DNA of 64,000 nucleotides from Gavia stellata (lineage: Eukaryota; Chordata; Aves; Gaviiformes; Gaviidae): the NCBI RefSeq assembly GCF_030936135.1, contig NC_082596.1, forward strand, positions 5,618,155 through 5,682,154, given 5' to 3'. The position numbers and the translations under genes were made by a program. Below are positions 14,401 through 25,434 of the stretch, one piece after another. Under the pieces are notes generated by a model. That model was not told the DNA's origin, did not search any database, and saw nothing but the letters and a program-made list of their open reading frames with translations. Each line of letters opens with the position of its first letter. The stretch's first letter is position 1.

Positions 14401-14829
14401 CTATCAGAACTCTGATAGTTCTGTAGCTGCAAAAAAGGCAATGATCCTCTACCACAGTGGACAGAAGACAGCATCTAGCACCTTATGTGGGATCAACATG
14501 CAGGAATAACCACTGGGTCAAAATCAGGTGAACTAAATGAAGGAATTTTGTGGGGCTTAGACAGGAGGTGCTTAGCCTGTGGAGATTAAGAGATGTTTGA
14601 GCATGCACAGAGCAGTTGTTTATAATAACTTAGGAGCAAAGTTTTGAGGGTAGAATAATACTACCCATGAAAACATAACTGTGCTGCTCCGTAGGGGTCA
14701 AAAATATAAATCCCATGTTGGAAAAAGGAGTTGACAACATAAGAGAGAACTTCGTCATGCCTGTGTAACTCCACACTGCTCACATCCCGATGACTGTATG
14801 GAGTTGTGTCCTGTCTATCTCAAAAAGGT
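11453..14829. other. Intergenic, nothing gene-like
   Basis: Contains a T-rich run near 12235-12258, a 17-bp direct duplication at 12489-12522, and several open frames under 130 codons with no recognisable domains. A stretch at 13843-13870 resembles a tRNA A-box but lacks the rest of a tRNA. Nothing else stands out. Confidence 0.55.
12489..12522. repeat. 17-bp direct duplication
   Basis: Two adjacent copies of ctgactggctaatatc followed by g or c, offset by exactly 17 bp. A local slippage duplication. Confidence 0.85.
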
Positions 14830-15240
14830 AGAGTAGAACTGAAGGAGATGGGAAGGGTGACACAGCAAGGGATAACTGTCTGAGGGGTGATCAAAAGACT
14901 AAGATTCTTCTCCCTCAAGAGGGAACAGCAGAGGAGGAATTTTAAAGAGGCCTTTAAAAACCTGAGTGGTATGGAGAAAAAGGAAGAGGAGAGTTTTCTT
15001 CATGTCCTCTTTCAATACAACAACTAGGGGATAATAGTGAAACTAGCAGGCTGCAGACTGCAGGTCCAGAGCAAACAAGAGGATACAGTCCCTTGTGTAA
15101 TGTATAGTTAGGCTGTGAAATTTCTTCCCGTGGGATGCTGTAGATGCTGAAAGTTTACATGGGTTCAGGAAGTGATTAGGCAGATTCATAAAGGAAAATA
15201 TCTGCTGAGGACTATTAAATACAAAGACACAATGTCTGGG
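14830..15240 (+). mobile_element. Ancient L3/CR1-type LINE 3' region
   Basis: The segment 'tgaaatttcttcccgtggga' followed by 'gtagatgctgaaagtttaca', 'gattaggcagattcataaag' and 'gactattaaatacaaagaca' matches the 3' UTR pattern of old CR1/L3 LINEs shared among amniotes ('..atgctaaaagtttagatgggttcaa..'). The upstream part near 14880-15000 is less clear. No intact ORF. Confidence 0.7.
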
Positions 15241-15281
15241 TCAGGAATTCCTCGATGACAATTTACAGAAGCTGGGCAAAT

Positions 15282-15420
15282 ATCACAGAATCACAGAATC
15301 ACAGGATATTTAAGGTTGGAAAAGACCTGTAAGATCATCAAGTCCAACCATCAACGCAACACTGCCACGCCCACTAAACCATGTCCCGCAGTGCCACATC
15401 TACACGGTTTTTGATACCAG
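15282..15420 (-). mobile_element. CR1 LINE 3' end, antisense
   Basis: Starts with atcacagaatcacagaatca and continues with 'aaggttggaaaagacctgta', 'agatcatcaagtccaaccat' and 'actaaaccatgtcccgcagt'. Recognisable to about 15420, where similarity to CR1 stops. Confidence 0.93.
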
Positions 15421-17091
15421 CACATGCTGACTCAGTTCTTTCTCTTTCTTAGGAATCCACTTCTGGCCAATGTCAGGGATGGCATAATGAGCTGAAGGAA
15501 ATTTGGGTCCCACCTGGAAAAGCTATTATCTCATGAAAAGAAGTTGACTTGTGCAGGGATCTAGCTGTGAGAAAGAGAAGCTGAACAAGGAATGTGGAAG
15601 AAACTAACACAGGACAATGATGATCCACTGATGAGAAATGCAGTTCAGGAGTACCAGGTGGGGTCTCAGAGCACTGTTTACTTCTGTCTGAGTTCAAAAT
15701 CATAACTCCAACTGCACTGAGAGCCCTTCAGAATTCTTTGCAACATTGTGACACAGTCCAATAGATTAATATTTTGCCGCAATATTTGGAGCTTAGCTAA
15801 AGACATATTCAAAGAGCCTGATGTTCAGATGGTGGCAGTCCCATCCCTGTTTGATAATGTTGTGAAGCCCAGGAATAACCAGGATCCTGTGTGGAAATTC
15901 AATTGAAAGCAGTCCACATCCAGATGTTTGTCTGATCCATATATTCAATGAAGAAACTTTCCTGAGTTTCTTTTTTTTGTTTTCAGCTCTCTTTTAGATC
16001 ACAGTGCATCCTGTGTTTCCCAGAGTACAACTTCATGCTTTTTAACATCATTAAACAAGTTTTGGGGGAGGGCAGAGTAAGAGCATTTGCAAGATTTAAA
16101 GTCCTCATGTAATCATGGCTTACATAGAACAGGTGCATTTCAAATACAAAACCAGACTTGTTTATAGTTTTGGTCTGAACTTAGCTGTTATTTAGGCCTT
16201 AATGGCCTAATGACTCCATTATAGATATTTGTGCAGATTTACGCTAGACGAAAAGAATTTAGCTTTTTATTTAAAAAAAAAAAAGGAACATGTGTATCCA
16301 CCATAAAAGTGATGATAAATCAACCTTTAAATTAAACAGTGCCAGTTCTATTTGCAGACATGCCAAGAGTTACATGACAGTGAAGTCAACGTGTGTGTTC
16401 CTGTAGATTGCTTACCGTGATTTGCTTGCAGAGTTTGCAAATATAATGATTTGCTCATTTGTTGAGTGACAGTTAATACAGTAGCCTGGCTAATATATTA
16501 GCCTTCCTTCCTCCAAGCTGTGAGGTAAGGTAACATTAATGGAGTATAGGGAACAGGCAGAGTTGGGAGAGTAATTTGCATCAATAATTTCTCTGATCAA
16601 TGTTACCTTTTTTCTTCTGTTCACAAGCTGTCCATGAATAGGCTACAATTGGAATTATGCACTGAACAATTTCTGCCACTGTGTCTCCATCTATCATGAA
16701 CTTTTTTCTATGAATGTATGATTGACAAAGGTCAAGCAGCTTTGACTACACACATATGTTACATGGATTGTTTCTTTTCCATCATTGGATGGCAGGAAAT
16801 CTCAGAGTAAAGCCTTCCAGAAAAACAGTTGTAAAAACAAATTCTGAGTCTGTCTGCTGATTGATTCAGTTCTATTTTCCTGTTCTTTTAAGCTTTTCAA
16901 AGTGCATTACATGTTCCCTTCCAAAAGCTATCATTCACAAAGAACATGGTAGCTCTTCAACTCAAAAGCTGAAGAAATTGATGAGCTCAAGTATAGAGGC
17001 CTTCAGATCCATCTTTCATGCCATTTAAAATGAAGAGTATTGCTCTTTGCCTAAGCACTCTGGACAATAAAATTGTCTTACAAATATATTT
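15421..17091. other. Repeat-poor AT-rich block
   Basis: About 1.7 kb without a recognised interspersed repeat or coding frame. The part from about 16030 to 16560 is AT-rich, with several homeobox-like TAAT/ATTA cores and a small inverted repeat (16192-16210, TTAGGCC..GGCCTAA). This is compatible with, but does not demonstrate, a conserved non-coding element. Confidence 0.4.
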
Positions 17092-17425
17092 TAGAATCGG
17101 GGATTACTATAGATTGGAAAGGACCTCCGGAGGTCTCTTGTTCAACCTCCTGCTCAAAGCAAGGCTAATTTCAAAGTAGGGTCAGGTTGCCTGAGGTCCC
17201 CTCCGGCTGAGTTTAATATATCTAAGGATGGAGATACCACAGCCTCTCTGGGTAATCTGTTCCAGAGCTTAGCTATCCTCATTGTGAAAAATGTTTCCTT
17301 GCAAATAGCTGAAATTCCCCTCACTGCAACTTGTGTCCATTGCTTCTTGTCTTTTCACTGTGCACCCTCGAGAAGAATCTGGCTCCACCATTTCTATAAG
17401 CACCCACTAGGAGTTAATAAAGTCT
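17092..17425 (-). mobile_element. Older CR1 LINE, antisense
   Basis: Diverged CR1 3' UTR on the reverse strand: 'gattggaaaggacctccgga', 'caacctcctgctcaaagca', 'gataccacagcctctctggg', 'gtaatctgttccagagctt' and 'gtgtccattgcttcttgtc'. The terminal octamers are degraded to 'tagaatcggggattactata', which suggests an older insertion than those at 11189 and 15282. Confidence 0.88.
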
Positions 17426-20400
17426 TCAGCTTTAATAAGGGCAAATATGAAACACCGGAAGTAATACTTGCCTGTATAAGGTTATGTCCAAAGGTGAGCT
17501 ACTTATAAAATTAATAATTGGGGTATTATCCTAGCTTCTAATGGCAAAATTCATCAGCACAGATGTCATCGAGATAAGACACATGAAAACAAAAAAGTAA
17601 AGAAAGTAAACAGAGACACATCTAATGAATAGGATGGTTGCTATGTCTGTAATAGTTCTCGTTACGGCAAAGTTCCCCTCCTCCCCCTCCAAAACACCGA
17701 GCCCTCACCCCAACTGCCACTTTTGTGTGTGCATGCAGTGCTCACATAACCTGTCTCAAATACGCACGACTTTCTGCAATTTGCCAATACTCCCACGGCA
17801 TTAGAAGATTCCCATATAGAACATCGCAGGAAAGGAAGAAAAAACCACCATGCCCCATTGAAACTGCAGTGCATTTGTTCAGTGGCAAGTAAGTCTGCTC
17901 CATAGGCCATACCGTATGCAATGTGGAAGCAGGATAAATTCAGAGTGGTTTACACTAGTCACTGTAATGATTGTAACTGCCAAGGAGGATTTTTCAGATG
18001 AGATTAGCATAGACATTGGGGATATACAGTTACAGTATTATGGCCTTTAACGGTACCAGTGGTGCAGAGCACCTAACTATTACACACTGCCTACTTGCTG
18101 ATGCTGGAGCCCTGAGGGACCAGCTTTGTTAACACGGGTTTAGGGCACGCGGGTAGTGGTTTTCCATCCCCTTGAAGGCACTATGAACACCAAGTTTAGC
18201 TGTTCAAGGGGCTTGTCAGCTCTCTGTCCAAGCTCCCCTTTCCCACCCTGGGAACAACAAGACCCCAGGATGGTCATTAATATTCAGATTTGCCTGTGTA
18301 AAATTAGCTTTGCTCTTTATGGGGCACACTTAGAAAAGGATACGAAATCCCTTAGAAGGCATGCTTGGTTCAGCTATTGTCATCACTGCTCAGTCGTTCA
18401 TTTCTGAAAAGGCAAAGAATATACCAGTATCAAGTGGTTCATTTTTGCAAAGACAAAGAATAAAACAACTGTTAAATACCAAAGACCTTATTCTCCTGTG
18501 TGTGCTAACCTAGCCCTTCAAAGAAATTTTCAGCACACGTGTGTCACTAGTCAGACCCATTCTCATTACAGTACAGCTGTTTTAGTGCCTTTCCATAACC
18601 ATCATGGATCTCTCCTAGGCACTGAGTCAATAGAGTAATTTAAAGGAACTGCTCTATCTAGCTCTCATATTAGGGGTCTTGTGACAGGTCTCATGGGGGA
18701 AAAGGAGGTCACGGGCAGAGCAGTGCTGCTTGCTGGCTGTTCATGCACAGTGGGATGTCTATTGACAATCTTGAGTCTGTTTTATCGAACACCATGAGCA
18801 GACTAAGGGCCACCACTAGGACCAGGAGGGTATGAAGGCAGATTAAAGCAATCTCGATTCATACCAGATGGCTGTTGTGCTGAATTCAGACATCTGGAAC
18901 AGAAGCTAAGGCAACTTGTGTGATATTGCTGAGTGGAGGCACTGGAATACTTGGTCCCGGATGCTTAAACTACAGCAACTGGTGTAAAACATTCTTTTCC
19001 AGCTCAGTGGTGTCAAATGATTTCAGATAGGTTCAGAGCTAACTGGTATCTATACCAGCTGATGCTGGCATATGTTAAGTGCTGGGCACCTTCATTACAC
19101 TGTATGTTGATGTTAAATTATACTAAAAGAGGGGTTCTGTTAGCAGTCTGGCCATTGACTTCAATGAAATAGCTAATTTGATCATTTGAATTATGAATTG
19201 AGGCAAAGCAAGAGCATAAATGTTAAAATATCATTTCATGTCAGTAGAGAGAAAAGTTGACATTTACCTAAACCAAGGACTGGATTGCTGAGAATGAAGG
19301 AGAGAGATAATGAGCAAGTGCAAAGGAAAATAGGAATGAAAAGGTGAGACAATCTGAAAGCTGACAAGACACTAGAAGGACATGACCTGGAGACAGAGAT
19401 GGCTGGAAAAGCCTTCAGGTGGGGAGAAGATGAGAAGTTTTGTGAAAAGATTTCATGTGCTTCTTTAGCTAGGGAGGAAGCGTCTCGGTGTTGGAAAATG
19501 GAGCATCTATTTCCTGCAGTTCTGAAACAAAGCATTGGATATCACATACACAACAATATCTCTGGATTCTTTTCTGAATGGAATTATTTCTGCATTTGTA
19601 AAGCTAAATTTGATCAAATCCCCACAGGAAGAGAAGCAGGCGCACAGACTCTCTTTTTTTTTTTTTTCTGCTAAATAAAGCCATACTTTCATTGCGAGAG
19701 GCTAACAACTACAACAGGCTAACAATGATGTTAACAGAAAACGGGTTTCTAAGAGAGAAAGAAAAATGGGATTACACAATCCCTTCGATACGAGCAGAAG
19801 AGCAGAATTACCAAAGCACTGCAATCGCAAACTGTTCCGGCACCGAAGCACCTCCTCCTACACAGGTTGAGTTCTTCTTTTGCTTTAGCCATTGATTAGA
19901 TGTGTGGACTTCACATGAATCATCTAAAATCCCTAAGTGAACTCGTGGCGCTGCTGAAATCAATAACTATTTTACCATTGATGTTTCTGGAGGCCAAAAT
20001 GCTGGTGTACAGTTTTGTAAAGAGGGTGTAAGAATATTTATTGACTTTGCAGGGATGTTAGTCACTCACTCTTTGGTGTTCATTTAGCACTTGGATGGAC
20101 GTGGTGCTATGGGAAGGCTCGCTACGTTTGAAGGTTGATCGACTCCTGCTTTATATACCTTATGCTAGAGCCAGATTTTCCAAGATTTTTTTTTGAAATA
20201 ATTTTTGTCTTTATCAAGAAGAAAATCTGTGACCTGAATAATTGAAGTGACCTGTGTCAATACCTTTGCTCAAAAGCTGAGAGGTCAAAATTATCTTAAG
20301 AGCTGGGGCCCAGTACTGTTGTTCCCTAGCCAGGGAAAGTTGCTGTTAATCAGTAAAGTTGCTGTCAATCTCACCAGGAGCTCCTGAATGATACCTGATG

Positions 20401-20959
20401 GAAATACAGAGCTGGAGAAAAGTTTCTTCATAAATAATCTCTCATGAGAACACATTTCCTCACAAAGGAAATTCCCTATTTCTAGTAAATTTAGTAGCAA
20501 TACCATAAAAAGAGAATCCTTGCCTCACATTAAAAATCTTTGTTCTTACTAATCCAGTAGCGAGAAATTCCCTAAGACCTTACAGTCTAGGAGACTGCTT
20601 TGATCTGTATTAAAGATAAATAATATCTGACAATTTTAGTGCTTTATTATCTGTGTAATTGGATGCAGTGAATGGACTGGGCCAAATTCTCAGCAGGGGT
20701 AAATTAACATCATTGGCAGCTTTGAAGCTGTACATTTTCTCCAGTTTCTGTCAGCTAAAGATTTCAGTATGACTCTGAGATTATCGTGTAGTGCTTTGAA
20801 ATCTCATTTAGTGTGGGCCTGGCCAGGGAGCAGTCTCAGGGAAATCTGGTCCCCGTAGGTACTAGACAGAGGTACACAGGGAGGCAGATTTGGCTCCTGT
20901 TCATCGCCTTTGTGTCCGCATTGCTTTTGATTGAGGTTTCTGATCTGCACAGATTTCCT
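17426..20959. other. Intergenic, nothing recognised
   Basis: AT-rich unique sequence with open frames below 100 codons and a T run near 19651-19668. I see no exon, RNA gene or clear repeat. Confidence 0.55.
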
Positions 20960-21125
20960 GTGTGCTCCCGGTCAATGCTGTAATTTCTCTAAGATGCAGT
21001 TCTTTGTCGGTAAAATGAGGATAGTAATTCAGCACTGAATTTCTCCCCACTCAAGTGATGCAAGGAGAAATCTATTAATGTGAAGCATTTAGGTAATAGA
21101 GTAATGGTGGCTATGATCATCACAA
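20960..21125 (+). mobile_element. MIR-like SINE remnant
   Basis: 'cagttctttgtcggtaaaat' followed by gaggatagtaat matches the MIR core ('cagtttcctcatctgtaaaatggggataataat'). The later 'gtgaagcatttaggtaatag' and 'taatggtggctatgatcatc' match the MIR 3' section. Heavily diverged, as expected for an amniote-age element. Confidence 0.68.
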
Positions 21126-21777
21126 ATACCTGGGTCTAATCCTGCAGAGGGATGCACTCTTATATTTATACGGAGATAAGAGCCATGTTTTTCTATCTGC
21201 TAACAAACAATTTGATGTTCTGTGTTGAAAAAGCACAAGACAGGGAAATAAATATCCTAATTGCAGTTCCAGTGAAGAATCGTGTGGAAATAAAGAATGG
21301 AAAATTGGAAAGTGCTGTTTTAACTTCCATTGTCATTTGCTCAGCCAAGCTATGGGAAGGTTTTAAAAATAAAAGTGATGTTTTGTGGCTCTGGCTCTCC
21401 CTCTGTAATCATCCCCTCTCCTTTGCTGTAAAGCATCATGACAGTGTGGCAGTTAATAATGATCTTACATAGAATTAAATACTCCCTCCCTCCTCAGGTC
21501 CCTCAGACTCAGCTCCAGGTCAGGCCTGGAGCTTCTGTCCCGTTCCTTAACCACACAAGTTGTGCTAGGATGGATTTAATGGCATATTCATAACAGATGC
21601 ATTGGACTAAATCCTAAATGTCATTTCATTCATTCTCAGACTCTGCTCATGCAAACTCCCAGTGAAAGCAGCCATTTCCACCAAACCCAGACTTTTGATT
21701 TACTAGACCTCAAGACACACAGAGAATCAAGCATCTGCCCTACGTGACATTTGGGTATGGCATCAGGTTATAGGTTC

Positions 21778-21870
21778 TTCTTCCCATATGTGAAGAAACT
21801 GAGGCTCAGAGGATTGCCGAGTTGCACCATGCCATACAGTCACCCTGTGCAGAGCCAGGAACACAGACCT
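21778..21870 (-). mobile_element. MIR-like SINE remnant, antisense
   Basis: 'gtgaagaaactgaggctcag' followed by 'aggattgccgagttgcacc' and 'gcagagccaggaacacagac' parallels reverse-complement MIR ('gatgaggaaactgaggcacagagaggttaagtaacttgcc..' and '..ggcagagctgggat'). Confidence 0.65.
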
Positions 21871-24394
21871 ATCTATGATGGCATCCCATGAAGGGCGTCC
21901 AGAACTTCTAACTTGTGTCACAGCAGAGGTGATTTTTACTGATGACTTGCATGAGCTGGTGGCATCGGGGGTCAGCAGGCAAACTGGACCCAGGAAAACG
22001 AGAGGCATGGAAATGGGTATGGAGTCAGGAGAGGAAGAGCAAGATAAACAGAGCATGAAGGGCAGAGTAACTGCGAGGTGGGAGTAGAAGTTGGACGATG
22101 GCGGAGGATGTGATAACAGATGAGGATGCTATAAGAAGCCTCAACTATTAGTAGTATATTAGTCTTCTGTTTTACTTAGCAGTGTGCTGGAAAGTGTGAT
22201 GAATTAAATCTCGTGTGGCTTGTGGAAAGGCAGCTCTACATACATTTGAAATGCAGGAGATGCCGTGATCTGGAGTGGATCTCAGCCCCTGTTTTATCTT
22301 GCACACCTGACATTTACCGTTGAAGGAAGCCTGCAGCAGGAAATGGAGTGCGGTTTATTTCACAACGTTTATATGAAAAACGTTCAATCATATGCCCTGC
22401 TGTTCATACAGTTGCTAAGAGGATGAGATTGATAGTAAGTCATCTTATGAAGCTATCAAGCAGCTTCATATTCAGGGCTCAGATTTCTGCCTTTTCAATC
22501 TGCCCAAAACAGGCCTTTTCAGGACTTTCAATCTGCCCAACAGGACTTTTCAATCTGCCAGAAATTATTATCCTTGCCAAGACATGGAAAACCAACCCAA
22601 CCCCCTCCTTTCCCTTCTCCTTTGCCTGACTCAGCAGGCCAGAAATACCATTTGCCATTTTCTTGTAGATGTTTGACCTGTAACCCTTGCCTGTTATTTA
22701 ATGTGGCTTTAGAGCAGGTTCAGCGAGGAAGAGCTCAGCAGCGCCCCGAACACATGCACTGCAGAAGCAGGGCCAGTTCCAGCCACGCTACTTGGCCAAC
22801 GCCAACCACAAGCTTTTTGGTGGCCGAGCGACATTGCCCGGGGGTGTGAGGAGGTGTGAACCGTGACTCTCTAGTTATGTTGGCACCAAGTCCTAAAAGC
22901 AGTGCGGTTATACGGCTAAAGCTGTGTGCTGCAAACAGACAGCTTGCTTTGCTGATGGGGAAAAGCTACCAAGCCTGTGCAAAGCTCTGCTTTGCAGGCA
23001 GGTGTCTGCAGATACTTGCAAAAATGCTTTGCCACTGTAGTTTAGCAGTAGGGAAATGCATCTACTGTAGACACAAAATTAATCCTGGGGAATGTCTATT
23101 TAAACAGCAATTTTCCCTCCTGAACAGTGTATCCAGAGCAGCCTTTTCAGGAGAATGGTGGGAAGGGTTGTTTGGGATGTGCGTTAGGGTTAGTGTCCCT
23201 CAGTTATCAGCACACATAAGGATTCTCCAGCTGTACTCAGGGAGGCTGGGATCAGAAAACTGAGGAGCTGGTGGAGCCCTGGCTCTTTTTCCTCACACCA
23301 TCAGCTTGACACACAAGCACAAGCAAAAGTCTCTGCAGTGTTACGTCCATGCAAGCAAAAAGCCTTAGCAAGAGATGTGCTCAGAAATCTCCAAGGTGTG
23401 ATGCCTGTTGGAAACACAGTTCGGGTCCAAGAGCCCACTTTATTCTCCCAGTACAGTGGTAACTTCACTGAACATAATGTGCCTTTCCCAAGAATCCCCT
23501 AGATTTTGAATATTGCATGACAGTCTGCCCCCCTGGGGAAACTAAAATGCGGGTGCTACCTGTTCCCTCCTCTACTTTGTTTCCTTCAAGAAAAAATGCC
23601 AGGAGGATTTAGCCAGAGTCTCCAGACAGCTGGAAAAGCTGCAGACACAGCTGAAGTGGACATTGATAAACATTTTCTGCAGTTCTGACTGCAATTTTTT
23701 TTCTGCCCAGTGCCAAATGGCTGATTGCACCAACCATCTCGCTCCTAGCCCCTCATCCTCAGCTCCTAATTTCTCTGTTCATTTCCTTCCTCAGTCTCCC
23801 ACACCTTCTTTCCAGTCTGCTTTTTTCCCCCATCTAGGTTAGATCCCCTGTGTGAGAACCATCACTGCCATACTTATCATTCTCTTCGTGTATTCTGGCC
23901 CTCCCACTGATCTTATCTGTCTTGCACATGTAGATCGTGAGCCATCAGTGGCAGCTGTCCCTAGTCTTGGCTGGTCCTTCAAGATGGCCTTACTGAACAT
24001 GGTTAGCAGTCAAGCATCTCTAAACCTACTAGTAAGCATAGCTTTTCAACTCCTACCTCAGTGGTTTAAATGGAGTGTGAATTGTTGAGCAAAGCCATGG
24101 GTCTCGGAGTGATGAGATGTGACACCGTGCAGGTATAACAGCAGCAGCACCATGACAATGCTAAGTCATCATTTTTGGTAGCCAACAGAGACAAAACTGC
24201 AGAAATTCTCGTTCTATTTAGGTATTATTATAACCTTATTCAGTCAGCCAGACTGGCCTGTACTGAGCAACCACAAGGAAGAAATGCTGTCCCAAAGCAC
24301 TGCTGTATGATAGCTAGGATACAGCCACCTGCATTTGGTTCATGCTCTGCCACTAATTCATTTGTTGGGCTTGTAACCATATAACAATGCTGTG

Positions 24395-24475
24395 ATCCAG
24401 AGCAACCATCTGCAAACTGAGTATAGTACTTACTGAATCACAGGCATGTTGTGAGGCTTCATCAATCAATTGTGG
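24395..24475 (+). mobile_element. MIR-like SINE fragment
   Basis: 'catctgcaaactgagtatag' followed by 'tacttactgaatcacaggca' and 'tgttgtgaggcttcatc' follows the MIR core order (control sequence 'catctgtaaaatggggata' and 'gggttgttgtgaggatta'). Short and diverged. Confidence 0.5.
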
Positions 24476-25379
24476 TTTTAAAAGGACTCTCAACTCCTGG
24501 CCCAAAAGTGTAAATCATCATAATTTATGTCCTTGTTAGAATTTTTTTACACAAGTCTTTGTCCTGTTCTTTTCTCATAACAAATGTACACCAGGTCAAT
24601 TCTCGGTGGGTTACTCCTGATTTAAATGTGTGTAACAGAGCTGAGAATCAAATCCCTCATCTTCAGCCAGAGGAAGGCTCTTAGTACTGTAGTCACTTAT
24701 GCACCCTCAAAAATGGAAGCTATTTAAAACCCTTATTTGACTTAAACAGCAGGACAATGTGCACCTCAGTTTCCTCAGCATCAATCCTTTTTCAAGCATA
24801 TTGTGTGTTTACAAGCTGTCTTGAGCACTGAAATTGATTTTAGAGCTGCGCGGTTATTAAAGGTTCATTTTCCCTCCCTCCTCCAGTTTCAAAGCAAATG
24901 ATAATATGAGGTGGTGGGAAATTCTCTCCATGAGATGGTACTGCCTTTGCCCTGACTGAGTTTCTCAGGAAAGGTTTTCACTAGAGTATATATCCTGCTT
25001 GATCTTTACAAGTAAAACTATAATCTTCCTTTCAAAGAAACAGTTTAGCCTTGTGTGTATATACAGGTTGGAATTTATTTTGGAAAATAGCTGTAAGAGA
25101 CTGGCACAGCTAAATGTAATTCAATTAGCTGGGGTTTAAGCTACTGCTAAGCTCTTACTTCCATTTCAACACAGTCAGATACAGTAATAACAATATTTAG
25201 CATCAATTTATTAATTACTAGTTAGTCCAGCCACTGCCTGATTTTGGTGAGAAAAAGCTGACACTTCCAGCACGTCTGTGGAGAAGAGGGAAGACGCTGT
25301 TCTTCCACTTGCTCTACAACAGATTGGCTTGCTTGGCCCTAGTCCATGCTAGGTAGATTCCAAAGCTGCACCCACACCT

Positions 25380-25434
25380 GGAGTATTCAGGGATTACATT
25401 GGAGTATTCAGGAATTACACTGGAGTATTCAGGC
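25380..25434. repeat. 21-bp tandem repeat, about 2.6 copies
   Basis: Three consecutive starts of ggagtattcagg at 21-bp spacing, with intervening 'gattacatt' and 'aattacact'. A small local tandem array with no obvious role. Confidence 0.85.

Larger units (their letters stand above)
21126..25379. other. Intergenic with scattered MIR-like relics
   Basis: No gene recognised. The longest frame (about 135 codons at 22856-23263) has no domain resemblance and does not look conserved. A small imperfect duplication built on 'ttttcaatctgccc' and 'aacagg' lies near 22490-22560. MIR-like pieces are listed separately. Confidence 0.55.

Noticed and set aside
22856..23263. 135-codon ORF
   Set aside because: No domain, no splice or promoter context that I can support, and a length expected by chance in a 64-kb window.
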